Shown one piece after another: positions 25,690 through 37,800 of a DNA stretch of 64,000 bases. Every line of letters begins with the position of its first letter. Positions within the stretch are counted from its first letter, which is position 1. Origin of the DNA: Marsupella aquatica. Its lineage: Eukaryota > Marchantiophyta. A model generated the notes under the pieces. The model saw only the letters and a list, made by a program, of their open reading frames with translations, was not told the DNA's origin and made no database searches. The stretch is from NCBI GenBank assembly GCA_973895155.1, contig OZ316894.1, forward strand, positions 10,478,001 through 10,542,000. Reading direction: 5' to 3'. Both the position numbers and the translations under genes were made by a program.

Positions 25690-26860
25690 CCATTCTGCCT
25701 GAGCCATGCCAGAGTCCCTGCCATTGCTCCCATACCCGGCCGCTGCGGCCCGCCCACCTGGCTCCCAATCCCACCTCCCCACCAACCTTAGGCACCTCCC
25801 AACAGCGCCTCCCAGCACCTCCCAGCAGCCTCATGCTACCCTTGTGCTGTGCTTAGCCAGCCTCCGATCCTCCACGACCACGAGCTGCCATCGCCAGCCT
25901 CCTCCGAGGACTCGCAACTTGCTGCTGCCCATAGCTCTACCTTGCTGCTGCCCATAGCTCGGATGTGTTTCTGCTGCTCATAGCTTGACCTTGCTGCTGC
26001 GCGCCATCGTTTGTCCTAGCTCTTCAATTTGCACTGATCGTTTTGGAACACCACCTCAAGCTCGAACGTCGTTGGTGACCAATAGGAGTTGCTTTGTGCC
26101 TCCCTCTCCAATCCGAGCTGCGAGCAGCTGCCATAGCTGGAGCTCGGATCCTGCTGCTCTGCTCCTCACACCTCGTTGTTGTCTCCCTCTGAATCTGAAA
26201 TCGCTCACAGCTGCTGCGTTATTGGCTGCTGCTCATCAGCTGTTGCGAGCTTGAATAGGGTGCTGCTGCAAGCTCCCGCTCGACTGGGTGCTACTACAAG
26301 CTGTTGCTGAGCTCGATAGGGTGCTGCGAGCTGCTGCTGAGCTCCTGCTGCTGCTTAGCTCCTACTCACCTCGGTTGCTAGAGGATCGGAAGCTTCAATC
26401 AAGGTTGCTGCTCGGCCTAATCTTGTTGATACTCGGCTATTGTTGCTGCTTGGCTGCTGCTCATGATCGGCATTTGCTCGGCTGCTACTCGTGATTGGCA
26501 TCTGCTCGGCTGCTGCTTTGATTAAAGCTGCTCTCATCGCTCGCTGCTTTGATTAAAGCTGCTCTCATCGCTCGCTGCTTGGCCAATTTCCAAGTTTCAT
26601 TTTGCAGGGTGCTCGATTTGTGCTCATTTTTGTGCTTGCTGCTGCTTGGTTGCATACCTTGCTGTTACTCAGCTTCTTTCAGGTGCTCAATCTATGCTCC
26701 ATTTGTGCTTATCATTGTTGCTTTTCTACTCGCTGTTGCTCCACTGCCATAGCTAGAACTGCATTTTGCCAAGGTGCACAATTTCTGCTCGTTGCTGCTG
26801 GTTTCAAAGTCACTACTGTTGGTTGTGAGCTCCCTGCTCCTCGGCTCTAAGGTCCTCCCA
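25690..26860. repeat. CTG-rich low-complexity tract with an exact 31-bp duplication
   Basis: The plus strand is dominated by imperfect GCTGCTGCT, GCTCGGCTGCT and AGCTGCTG units. All plus-strand frames read Leu- or Ala/Cys-rich peptides, which is a composition effect. Units at 26512-26542 and 26543-26573 are identical over 31 bases (GCTGCTTTGATTAAAGCTGC and following). Confidence 0.75.
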
Positions 26861-27705
26861 CTCATCCCATCGGTCAAGTGGGGCCCGGATTTTGGGCTTG
26901 GCATCTGGTCTCCGCCTCTTCTTGTAATTGATGTCATCGCTCGGATATCGTTGCCTCGGTGGACCACCTCCCCGTGGGGGGCGTTTCTGCCTCCCATCCG
27001 GAAAAGTGGGGGTGACCTGGCATACTCATACTAGCCTATAATAAACCTACACTAAAAAAGACCTATAAGCTCTAGAATAGAGGCCGAATGCCAAGCCTAA
27101 CCCGGTAAGCGATGACAAAGTTGCACTAGGCAAAAAAAGCGCAAGTTGAACACAAGTAGAAAGCACAACTAGTAAGAGATGACAATAGAAAATTGGAGAG
27201 GACAATGAAGCCTGAATGCAAGCACACCAGCTCTTTGGCCCTTGCCAGCCCTGTACCCCTCTTTCCCATTGGCTACATCCTGCCCTCTTCCCCATTGGCT
27301 ACATCGGGTTAGATCCGCATCGTCCAAAGAAATTTTTTTCAAACCCTAACAGCTTTCCTAACTCGCCACCGCCCATCTTGCAGTGTGAAATTGTATTCCG
27401 CCACCCACATAAGGTGGTCCACATAGTAACTGCCAAAAAGTTCCTTTTCCACAGAGGACGTTGATGAGTTTCAAACCTAGCACCTCATGTTCCCAGGCAG
27501 GGACTTGACCCGAAAAGCTATGGGGAATTCTTCAAAAATACACTAGCAAAAACGTCCTATAAAGCCATACATGCCGCCCAGGCCCCAAAGGGTAGCGCCC
27601 AGGCCCTCTTTGGCCACCACTGCCCAAGAGGAGCCCAGGCCCGACCCAAGGCCTGCCCAAGCCCGACCCGATGAACGCTCGGATGAACGCCTACCAACAC
27701 CAAAG
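26861..27705. other. Intergenic, cytosine-rich
   Basis: CCCATTGGCTACATC is repeated near 27266 and 27290, and GCCCAGGCCC units occur at 27575-27670. No gene recognised. Confidence 0.4.
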
Positions 27706-27992
27706 CTCGGGGGGTTGACTATAAAAAATCTTAGGAACCACGTGCGATCCAAAATAGGTATTTTGGATAGAACTTAACTAAATTTTTAAAATGCGTAGAA
27801 AGCAAAAGAAGGTATTATAAACTCATGTTTATAGAATATTCTCTAATATATACCTTTTATAAAGTAAAATAAGTTATTAATATTAAAAATAGAGAATATT
27901 CTTGGAATATTTTCTTTATAAAATAGGTCTATTTATATTAGGCTAGGATCGCACGTGGTACCCCAAAATATACACTTAGTTAACCCCCCGAG
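27706..27992. mobile_element. hAT-like MITE, copy A
   Basis: This 287-bp non-coding element has terminal inverted repeats starting CTCGGGGGGTT at both ends. The arms extend imperfectly to a shared CCACGTGCGATCC. It is flanked by a perfect 8-bp direct repeat, CACCAAAG (27698-27705 and 27993-28000). An 8-bp duplication is typical of hAT transposition. The interior is AT-rich. A related copy sits in the Copia gag at 32850. Confidence 0.9.
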
Positions 27993-28442
27993 CACCAAAG
28001 GAGTCCTGCCATAGGCCCTTCCCTAGGCCAGATGTCCCTTGCCTGCCCTGCCTGAAAGTTTTGAAATTTGAATTTGTGGCTCAGCCAATCAGAACAAGGC
28101 ATTCGTTTTTCAATTTTTTCATTCTTATTTTTCATCATTTTTAATCCTAGTTTGTTGTAGACGTAGATCTTGAAGAGATCTTCAATTTGAGCCATGGATC
28201 ATTTGGTGAACGGGTGGGATGTCTGGGAGCTTTGATCGAATGGCTGGCAATGGGTGCTCGTCCGCAATCGTGAATATCATGTTTCTGTAATGTGTACTCC
28301 GAGTGGCCCGAAGTACTTCTACTACAACTTGTGGTTTAAATAAATGAGGACCCACCGTATACTATCACATTTTTATTTTTTTATTCTATTTTTTTAAAGG
28401 GAGCATGGCCCAGGAAACTTATACTATCACATTTTGATGTGT
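27993..28442. other. Intergenic, no gene seen
   Basis: Contains an AGATCTTGAAGAGATCTTC palindromic stretch near 28165, similar to AGATCT motifs near 4566 and 4787. Confidence 0.35.
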
Positions 28443-28790
28443 GATTACCGGTTAGGTAAAGTTTACCATTCTGAACTACTCTATAAAGTCATCGGCAGTA
28501 AGATTATGGGGTAACAGGAGATTTTGATACTTAGACCCTAGCATTTTGACATTTGGACTCTCCTTGTGAGTAAGGATGGTGCAAGTTTGATGTTGTGTGG
28601 GTTCTCTTGAGGGCAATCTTAAATCCCTACATAATTCTATTTCCAATTGTGCAAATGGTGCCAAGGTAAAATTATAACATATCTAAATTTCCTAGATCTA
28701 TTTGTCGCCGTCAGATTTTCCTACATATTATTGAGGCAAACCACTTGATTGTGGCTTTGGTGGGAAATCGGCAAATGATACCCAAAAAAA
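28443..28790. repeat. Dispersed repeat, third copy
   Basis: Shares GTGAGTAAG, AGTTTGRTGTTG.RTGGG, CTCTTGAGGG.AATCTT, TAGATCTA and GGTGGGRAA blocks, in the same order, with 25149-25640. The three copies point to an unnamed, diverged non-coding element family. Confidence 0.55.
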
Positions 28791-28842
28791 GTGGCAAGTC
28801 TATCATGTTGGTCTCATATCCAAGTGTAGCATTAGTAGAGAT

Positions 28843-29192
28843 TGTTAGGCATTTACTCTTTGGTCTAGACTTACTACTATTATTGTAGTTAAGGTTAACC
28901 TTAGTTGCAAACTTGGGGTAGGTTACACATGCTACAAACTATATCCCAAGCTGTGTTTGTTTGGATAGGATGAACTCAAGCTCATTGTTATAGAGCCAAT
29001 TGAGAGATCAGGAGATATTGTATTGCAGAGCCTCGATATGGTCAATTGGTGTAGGTGTTGTAAAACTCTTGTGTATTCTTGTGGGTGTACATCATGGCCT
29101 TAGCTGAGGTGAATCACGTATCTATGTGTGTCAATTACTTGTGTGTGGGAATGATCATGGGCTTGTTGTTATGAATGTAGTCTTGCTCAATA
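28843..29192 (+). mobile_element. Solo LTR related to the Copia LTR, copy 1
   Basis: It aligns along its whole ~350 bp with the LTRs at 30644 and 57742, from TGTTAGG..TTTACTCTT to a GCTCAATA end, but is much more diverged. No primer-binding site or internal region follows. Confidence 0.85.
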
Positions 29193-29273
29193 GGGGCAAG
29201 CATGGGAGTTTAGGTCTAGGTAGAGAGAACCCTTCTTATGCAGTATGTAATTGGGCTAGTTTATGTTAGGATA

Positions 29274-29582
29274 TATTAACTCTTAGGTCTAGAGTTATGA
29301 TTATATCGCAATTAGGGCCTTAGTTGCAGACACACTATATCCAAGTGGTGTTTGTTTGGATAGTGGGAACTCACGCTCATTGTTACGGAGCCAGTTGAGA
29401 GATAAGGAGAGTTTGTGTTATGGATGTTTGGTATGGCCAGTCGGCCTAGAGTGTAATAAAGCTCTTGTGTGTTCCTGTGGACATAGCCTCATGTGGAGGT
29501 GAACCATGTATCTCTCTGTGTCAACTACTTTATTGTTGGATGGTTATGGACATGCCGTTGTGAATGTTGTTTTTGCTCAATA
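29274..29582 (+). mobile_element. Solo LTR related to the Copia LTR, copy 2
   Basis: It starts TGTTAGGATA and ends TTTTGCTCAATA, about 309 bp, and is closer to the intact Copia LTRs than copy 1. It is flanked by GTTTA and GTTTC, a possible decayed target duplication. Confidence 0.88.
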
Positions 29583-30643
29583 GTTTCAGCCAAATATAAC
29601 TAATGAAGTCAAGAATGAAATTTGATAATGATAGAATTTAGTCACTTAGAAAAACCTTGGCCCACTGGCCAAGTCCCCACAGCTCTAGGGTTCACCATAT
29701 GGACAATCAAATTCACTCAAAAAAAAACTAATCATTGACATTTTAAGTCCCTTGGACAAATTATGTTTTATATGAAACTTGGGAAGACTTCTCTAATGCA
29801 TACTTACTACAATCACAAGCATTCTGATGTAAAACACTGACGTGTCTGTATTTTTAAAGGAGAAAAATCAAGATATAGAGAGGTTATGTATGGCAGGATG
29901 CTATACTTTGAAAATTAAATGTTGCAACTTTTCAGGGCATGCCAGAATCTGACAACTATCCTTAAATGTGGCCAGATCCAATGAGTTGAATCAATTAAGA
30001 AATTTAAATAGGGAAGATTCCCTGAACCTCTATGCTCATAATGAGTTCACAAAGGTTAGGTGAAGGGGACTAAGTACCCAAAAACTTTAAAGGTTCTAAA
30101 TTTTTGTCTAGGGTGGCTATTGTCACCTTGTACGAAGGAGACATACTAAGAATATTCAATATCTAATTTGATTATATATTAGAGTAACCTTAAATAGTTA
30201 GATCTCCCTAGGTTTAAAGCTAACCCTCAAATTCTAGCTGGTGGAGTATGTGGCTAGGTGTGGAACCAGCTGATGGAAGAAGAAAATTGCATAGCTAATT
30301 TTGGCCAAAAGTGAAGAAGAATTATCAGTGAGGTAGAATGTAGCCAATTTTTGCAAATAAGAAAAAGCCGGAAGGAAGCTATGCCTGAGCTAAGAGAGTG
30401 GTGCACCCGAACATGTACCTTCATTATGAACCACACCACTTCCACATGGGCGGTTAGTTCAACGACATTTTGGCAGGTCTTGTTTTTCTTTTGTGGTATC
30501 CCTACTAGGGTAGCTCATAACTTGTGCATGGGCGCAACTATGATTTATTTTGTAAGGGAAACTGTCCATTTAATTTTTTTTGTTTTGGCACTCAAAAGAG
30601 AATTGTCCATATTAGACCTGGCAAGTGAGGAAACCCAAGTTTT
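29583..30643. other. Intergenic, no gene seen
   Basis: AT-rich; no domain-bearing frame or repeat recognised before the Copia 5' LTR. Confidence 0.4.
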
Positions 30644-30988
30644 TGTTAGGATTTACTCTTAGGTTTAGAGTTACGAATGTACCGTAGTTAAGGCTAACCT
30701 TAGTCGTAGACTTGGTTAGGTTAGTCATGCTATGCACACTCTATAACCAAGCGGTGTTTGCTTGGAGAGGGGGAACTCAGACTCATTGTTACGGAGCTAG
30801 TTGAGAGATAGAGAGAGCTTGCGCTGTGGATGCTTGGTATGGCCGGTTGGCCTAGAGTGCAGTAAAGCTCATGTGTGTTCCCGTGGACGTAGCCTCATGT
30901 GGAGGTGAACCACGTATCTCTCTGTGTCGACTCTTGTGCGTTGGATGGTTCATGGGCTTGCCGTTGCGATTGTCGTCTATGCTCAACA
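30644..30988 (+). repeat. Copia 5' LTR
   Basis: 345 bp from TGTTAGGATTTACTCTTAGG to GTCTATGCTCAACA. It differs from the 3' LTR at 14 positions by my count, with no gaps. Confidence 0.95.
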
Positions 30989-30990
30989 AT

Positions 30991-31002
30991 TGGTATCAGA
31001 GC
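30991..31002 (+). promoter_or_regulatory. Primer-binding site for initiator Met tRNA
   Basis: TGGTATCAGAGC two bases after the 5' LTR is the classic plant Copia primer site complementary to the 3' end of initiator methionine tRNA. Confidence 0.95.
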
Positions 31003-32668
31003 ATGCCTGGGAGGTGACGAGGTATTTTCGTGACGGTTTTCCAGCGTTCATTGTTGGTGTTGCATTCGGGGTTTCGTCGCATGAAACTCAAATGTGTGTG
31101 GCTGAGCGAATAGGTTAGTGAGAGGGCTTTCTAACGATGGTTAGAACTCGCTGATCGGTATCCGTGGTGCGGAGGAATTGAAGTTTGCATCGTTTAGGGT
31201 TTATTCGTGTTCGACGGGATTTTGGGGGAGACACCAGAGATTTTTTTTCAACAGTGTGAGTTGTGCGGTGCGGGAGGCATCGCATGTTATAGCTCAAGTT
31301 GAAGGTTGAAGCGAGCTAGTCGTTTTGGTACCTGGTTTGCTGGCGTTTGTGGAGCGAGTGCGTCGTGACGAGTGAAAGTTGAGTTCTGGTTTTTTGACAA
31401 GCTATGGTGCTTGTTTTTCCCTGAACCGGATTACTCGTCGTGACGCTTGACTCGGAGGAAGAAACGCGAAGTGCTGAGGCTCAACGGAGAGATCGTGGTG
31501 AGGCGATCATTTTGAGTCCGGGATTGGCCCTTGACGCGGAGAGAGCAAGACATGGCGGAGGTTTTCTCTTCTTTGGTGGAGCTGCATACGTGCCGGTGCA
31601 ATTCGACAACATTTTCATGTCGGCGGTCATCACTTTTCTCATTGGAAACCGAAGCGGAGGTAGTTGAGGTTTGTAACACAACCTTTGTGTCATTTTTTGG
31701 CACATTTTAAGGTTAGTTTAGGGCATTTTTTACCCCCATATGGCCTGTATACCGTCAAATCCCGACAAACCTACTTTGCCATATGCCCCAGCGCGCGCCC
31801 CGGCCTCCCACACCCCTTTAAGCGTAAAAAGGTGCTTTTTCTGGTGAAAATATGGCCCAAAACGCCCTTATACGGCCCGAATATGCAAAAATACGCGAGT
31901 TTTGACCCTTTTAAACCCGTTTTTTCATGTTTTTTTGCACTTTATACGCGATTCTGGTTGCGAATACGTGCGCCTTTTCCAGGGGCTTTAAACCCCTTTA
32001 AAGAGCTTTTTCGAAAAAAAATCCTCTCCTCCTCCTCATTGGTTGTGCCGCATCCAGGGCTCTATGACCCTCCATTTTAACCGCTTAGACAGGGGGAACG
32101 GCCCCCTATGACACTTGTCGGATTGTGCGAGAATATTCCTGAAAAACATAGAGCTATTTTTTGGCCATCCGACAAAGATTCCGTTCGCCGAACTTTTTTG
32201 GTTCTTTTTCAGCGAGGTTGTAGCCATTGAAGTTGGCAACGCGGTGCACCGATCACATCACAATTCCGACGATGGGTTGTACTTGGTATTTTGGTTATTC
32301 CCTGAGGTGGTCAAAATGGGGGAGTTTCCCAAGGTTTTACCCACCTCGACCAAAATTTGATTAACTTTTCCGTCAAATTTTGATTTTGATTTCGGTTTTC
32401 AGTATTGGACTCCTAGCTTTGTGGGCTACGTGGCGGTGTTGAGTTTTGAGTTTTTTGAGAAGTTGTGAAAAACAACATTTTTGTGATTTTCTCATATGAG
32501 TGATTCGGAGGAGTTTTTCGAAGACGTAGAACTTGAAGCACGAGGATCAGCGTGGTGGTTTGAGGGGCAGAGAGAGGAGCAAGAGGAAAAGCACGTGACA
32601 CCGGTACCATCACCGGTGCGGCGTGTGGTGAAGGAAGCAGTACTACTACCGGAGCTCACAAGAAGAAG
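31003..32668 (+). other. Copia leader region, unusually long
   Basis: About 1.67 kb separates the primer site from the gag start, against a few hundred bases in most plant Copia elements. The section 31680-32110 differs in style from its neighbours (TTAAACCC and CCCCTTTAA motifs) and may be a further insert. I found no clear inverted repeats or target duplication around it. An open frame at 32496-32708 just before gag reads acidic and has no known domain. Confidence 0.45.
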
Positions 32669-34033
32669 ATGGGGACTTTCAAGCTTGGGGGACCCAAGTA
32701 TGAAGTGACAAAGTATGATGGGCGCTCTGACTACTTGCTATGGGAGAAGCAGGTGAAGGGAGTGCTCTATGCATCAGGGATGGGCCAACTGCTGAGCCCT
32801 CGTGAAGACGATGTTGATGAGAAACAATGGGACCGCATGCAGGAGCAGGCTCGGGGGGGTCACTATATGGAGGGTCATACATCGCGTGCGACGTTTTAGG
32901 GTTTGACCCCCCTAACTTTAAAGTGAAAAATATTTTTTTGCAAAGCCCTTTCTTTCTTAAAATTTTGTCATTTTTTTATTAAAAAACCCCTAAAAACTTT
33001 ATAGAAAGTATTTTTTGCAATTAAATAGGCCTATGTGTTCTTTAAAGTCGACCAATCAATAAAACATGCCCTATGTGTTCTTCCACCAAACTTTGGAAGT
33101 CTTCCGCCACACCCATTTAAATGGGCCTATACTTCGTCGCACGTGATGTGTCACTTCCGTGGAAGTGACCCCCCCGAGGGAGCAGGGAGTGTGGTGTGTT
33201 ACACTCTATCTCATTCCTCCCATCATCAAGCAGTTGGGTGCACATAAGGATTGCATGTTCTTGTTTGCGGAATTGCAGAGCAAATATCACCGCAAGGAGT
33301 TGTCGAACTGGCTCTACACTTCCTACAAACTGATGAGTTTCAGGATAAAGAAATCCGGTACGAAGTTGCAAGACCATGTTGATGCTTTCAACGACATGGT
33401 CGTTGACTTGGAAAACCTTGGGGAGACTTTGAATGATGAGACAAAGGCTCTACGCTTCTCATTTCATTGCCTTCATCTTACCAGTCCCTATCACAAGTGT
33501 TGTTGCATCGTGATAGGGATACCATTTCATACAATGATGTGATAAGTTCTTTGCTTAGTGATGATCTTCAGCAGAAGATGCACATCACGTCACAGCCTTC
33601 ATCATCTGGTGCTGCCCTCAATGTTAACCGTGGGAGGAGTATGCAGCGACCAACTGGGGACCGTAGAACCCAATTTAGATCTAAATCCAGATCTAAGTCC
33701 AGGGGTAAATCCCCTCAGAGGAGGCAGGTGACATGTTGGAAGTGCAACCAAGTTGGACACTTCAAGCGAGACTATAAGGGAAAGGCAGCGAAAACTTCAT
33801 CGGCAAATGTGGCTAGGGCTGATGGAGAAGCTGATTTACTCAATGATGAGTATGTTTTATGAAGCCGAGGGTATGCCTTGTGCACGTCATCTAGGAGAGC
33901 AGATGATGTGTGGATTCTTGATTGTGCTTGCTCTTTTCATATTTGTTACATTCGTGAGTTTTTCAGTTCTTACTCTGTTTCAAATGGTTCAGTTCTGATG
34001 GGAAATGATCACTCCTATCAAATTGAGAGAATT
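32669..34033 (+). pseudogene. Copia gag and protease start, broken
   Basis: Gag begins with the motif YEVTKYDGRSDYLLWEKQVK. It is interrupted at 32850-33178 by a MITE, continues past it, and changes frame near 33462. The zinc knuckle at about 33735-33776 reads CWKCNQVGHFKRDY, so the last cysteine of the CCHC motif is a tyrosine. From about 33910, in another frame, comes the protease region WILDCACSFHIC, with Cys where the Asp-Ser/Thr-Gly/Ala signature expects Ser or Thr. The CACTA insertion then cuts the polyprotein in the pre-integrase region at 34033. Confidence 0.9.
32850..33178. mobile_element. hAT-like MITE, copy B, inside Copia gag
   Basis: This 329-bp element has inverted termini CTCGGGGGGGTCACT, exact over 15 bases at both ends and continuing imperfectly to a CGTGCGACG motif. 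It is flanked by the 8-bp direct repeat GGAGCAGG (32842-32849 and 33179-33186). The gag frame is coherent on either side, so the insertion postdates the Copia element. Termini and the inner CGTGCGA motif relate it to copy A at 27706. Confidence 0.92.
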
Positions 34034-34440
34034 CACTAGTATAAACCGGGGGGTATTTAGACCCCATTAAACGACTATTCAGTACTGTATAGGACTTGGA
34101 AACGACTGGGAAGGACTCCAATCCTTCATAGGACTGGAAGTCGTATGTTTTGTTACTATAATCAACTGAGTCCTTTATAGAACTAGTTTATAAGTCGTTT
34201 AATAGACTAGATTTTCAGTCTATTGTAGTCTTTGTGTGGGTAGCTTTGGTGAGTCGTTTTCAGTCTTTTATAGGCTACGATGGTGAGTCGTTCAGAATGA
34301 CTAAAAAGGTTATGGAGGGTAGTCTTTAAATATACTTTGTGGGTTTATAAAACGACTAAAGTAAACACTTTGTAGGGTATGTATAAGTCTTTCATGTCAA
34401 CTGGATATGAGTGATGAAGACCCCACTATACTACTTGGAA
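34034..34440. repeat. CACTA terminal inverted repeat and subterminal motifs, left
   Basis: After the terminus, AGTCGTTT and AGTCTTT(T)A units recur many times in both orientations (for example near 34141, 34190, 34253 and 34265). In En/Spm elements such subterminal repeats are where TnpA binds. Confidence 0.75.
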
Positions 34441-34895
34441 TGAACTCACTCTTGTGCACAAATAACACATTCCATTCATGTTTTAATGTGTATTTGGAAT
34501 GAACTCACTCTATAAGCTCACCATTCATCATGTTAACATTAGAACACATAGAGTTTTAGAAAGCCATCTTCTATACCATGTACACTAATATGAATTCACA
34601 GATTCAAACATCATAGAATACAAAGAAGGTCACAAAGTATTCTTCTATACCATACACACTAATATTGAAATGATACAAAACAGATTCAAGTATCGTAGAC
34701 AATCACCATAGAACCATAGTTTGACATCAATCACTTGTTTCATACATACAGAATTCATAAATATCAATGTCACACAAGCTCCTTCATCCTCTTTACCAAC
34801 TGGAAAAATTGGTACAGATATTTCTTGGATCTTTCCAAGGCAATGTCAAAATGTGACACAATTCACATGATTCTATCTACACTTGCATTTAGTCA
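34441..34895. other. CACTA 3' non-coding stretch
   Basis: AT-rich, with a repeated CTATACCAT.YACACTAATAT motif near 34570 and 34652 and GGAATGAACTCACTC near 34437 and 34496. No coding frame is seen. Confidence 0.5.
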
Positions 34896-37800
34896 CTACA
34901 GACTAACACACTCTGATGGCCACAGCACAAGAGATCCTACTGCATCTGCAATTATTTCTTGAGGTGGATCATCGTCTCTATTCGGAAATGGCAAATTACA
35001 ACCGGATACAATCACTGTATTCAACAACACCACTACATGGTCATCTGGGACCACTTTGTCATGGAATTTAGCATGATCCGGTCGCAAAATGCCTGTACCC
35101 ACACATACCTGCCAGTCATCCTCCCATGATAGAAGATTATAGATTGGCTCTGTTGTGGCTATCACCTCCACCTTACCCTGGTTGTTTTTCTTGGCTTTCC
35201 TAGGTGGCTTATACATGACATTATTCATACCTTGGTTGTGAGTCATGACTTTGGCACGAGTGTTTTGTGCTGGTGATTGAGAATTGGCTACACTCTTCTT
35301 CAAAGAATCTGCATCCATATTTGACACTTCCGATTGTGTAGCAGGATTTCCCTACGACATCATCTCAGTATCTGCCAACATTGTACTTGCTTCAATTGAA
35401 GCATCTACAATCTTACTTGCATCCAATGTTGCTCCCAAGTTTCAACGTCGCTTCACCCTGCTCCCACTTGGTTGAGAGTCTATCAACTCTACATCAACTA
35501 CAATTCAGTGTCATGTCCAACATAAGTCAATCACTCATGACACGTGCTAAATGTACATGTCACCAACCACAAAGTTGTCACTATCTCCTTACCATTATGA
35601 ACAACCTTCTTCCCCTTCTTTGCCATTGCCATATCCTCCATGTTTGCTTCTGCTGATCAATTTACACACCACAATATTCAGGTTGAATCTATTAACCACT
35701 GAATTGTTTCTCAACATTCATATAGAGGAATTTAAAGCATCAGCTTACCTGATACCTCCTTGGCTATGGTCACTGAGGCACTGGGCACATCTTTTTCATT
35801 ATTGCTCTTTGAATCACCTGATACATCAATCATGATGTCACTTCAAATCCCAGTTGATCCAACCAGTTCTTACAGAAAAGATTACCTCCAACCTGCTTAA
35901 GCTTCACAAACTCCATGCACTTTTCAAATGATTCATACTGGATCATAGCAGGTTACCTATCTCAGCAACCTTCTTGCCCTTCTGCTTATTGATTACAGGG
36001 TCCTTCTTTGCCTCCACTCTTCCTGCATTCAAACCATTGAACACTTAATTCATGAAAACTTAGTTCTAACATTTGAACATAGGACACAATGAACAATGGG
36101 CCGGTGTCATTTCCATACCTGTGTCAGATTTGCCAATTCCCTTTTTTGTTAACAAGGGCACACTTTGTACAATGTTGCCCTCATTGTTTGATTGGGAACC
36201 ACCCAATTTTTCAATCACAAGCTTGAAATTAGATTCCATTGATGCAAGAAGGTTTGCTACAGATGCCTCCACAATATCCAAACAATCAGCCAATTTTGTT
36301 TCCACTCGAGGGAGTCCACACTCTAATGACTTCAACCGTTCACACATCTCTGTGAGAGTTGTAACAGTTTCCTGTCATAACACAACTTACATATCTCAGA
36401 TAACTGTCCCCAAGAACTGGTTGCTTACTTCCTACTACATTTCTTTCTGATGCTCAAGGCCAAATAGTCACAGAACATACAGAATTACAACATAATCACC
36501 TGTTTGGAAGTCACACTTGTCACCTCACTCCTTTGTTTCATGAACTCCTCTCTCACTTCTTGTGCTGATGGTTCTTCACCTGTCAATTTCTTCTGCAGTC
36601 CACATCAACATACATATGAATGAAACCAAGTATTGATTGTCAATGAAAATATAATAATGGTAGCAAGATGATAAGTTTGAGGCTTACTATCAGGCATGTC
36701 ACTGCCTTACCAATTGTTCTTTCACTAGAGCATAACTTCCTCTCCTAGCCTGTGAAAGGTGTTTCACTTTGCCTTGAGCATTTGACATCAGTTCACTCTT
36801 GCTCTGTCCAGCCTCCGACATGAACCCTTTGATTAACCGTATCCATTGATCCAGTTCCAATGATGGGGGTGGTGGCATTCTCCTGTTAGAACCATTGTCT
36901 ATCCACATCCTTTTCAACCTATGCCTCTCTTGTTTCAAAATCCTCATTGCATAATCTGATATGCAATCTTCAACTGGGCCCTTACCATCATTACCAACAT
37001 AGTCCCACCGTTCAAGACTGTCCTTGCAGATAGCAACCCAATCAGCTTTGTTCTGACTCCTAAACTCTGTAATGCTCAAATCTAACCAACGCAATACTTC
37101 TCCTCTTAGGTCAGAATGCCAACGGTTCTTACCATCACATGTGGGAGTTATCCAACCATCGGAATTGACTTCTACTTTACCAAATTTGTTACTGTCTCCT
37201 GCCTTGGTACTCCCTGAAGCGCTACTAGGTGTCCCTCCACGGCCTGGGGTCCCTCCACGGCCTGATCTCCCCCCACGGCCTGGATTGCATTGTCCAAACC
37301 TCCCTGGAGTCCCTGCACATTTACGGGATCCATTAGGTAAGTATGAAGCATAAATTTTGCTGCCAAATATACACTGGACTTCAGAGCAATTCTGCAATGA
37401 CCAAGTTACCTCTCCCTTGGCGCATAGATGGTTCTGGACCACCTGTCCAATTGCTTTGTCTTGATGAATTAGCGCCATTTCTCCCGCCTGTGAATGATTG
37501 CCTCCTATCTGAACGTGGATGGCCTTTGTTGTTTTCGTGATTGTCCCAATCAGAGTCTGCATAACAACAGGTACATGCCACACTGATGGACCTGTAAGAT
37601 AAACTCTTTGCCATAGCTAGACATCAGATAAGTCCATATTGAGCTAAATCTCTACTACCATCACAAAATCACTAGCACAAGGCACTTACTTGTCCAATCA
37701 TCCTCCTCACCTTTCCATTGCCCTCTGTACCCGTCTATACCACGCTCTGGGTGTTCATATTCATCCCATCCATCTTCTGCTCCATCATAGTCATCATCAT

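Noticed and set aside
26288-26850. Leucine/cysteine-rich plus-strand frames
   Set aside because: They come from CTG-rich repeats read in any frame, with no stop-codon contrast between frames.
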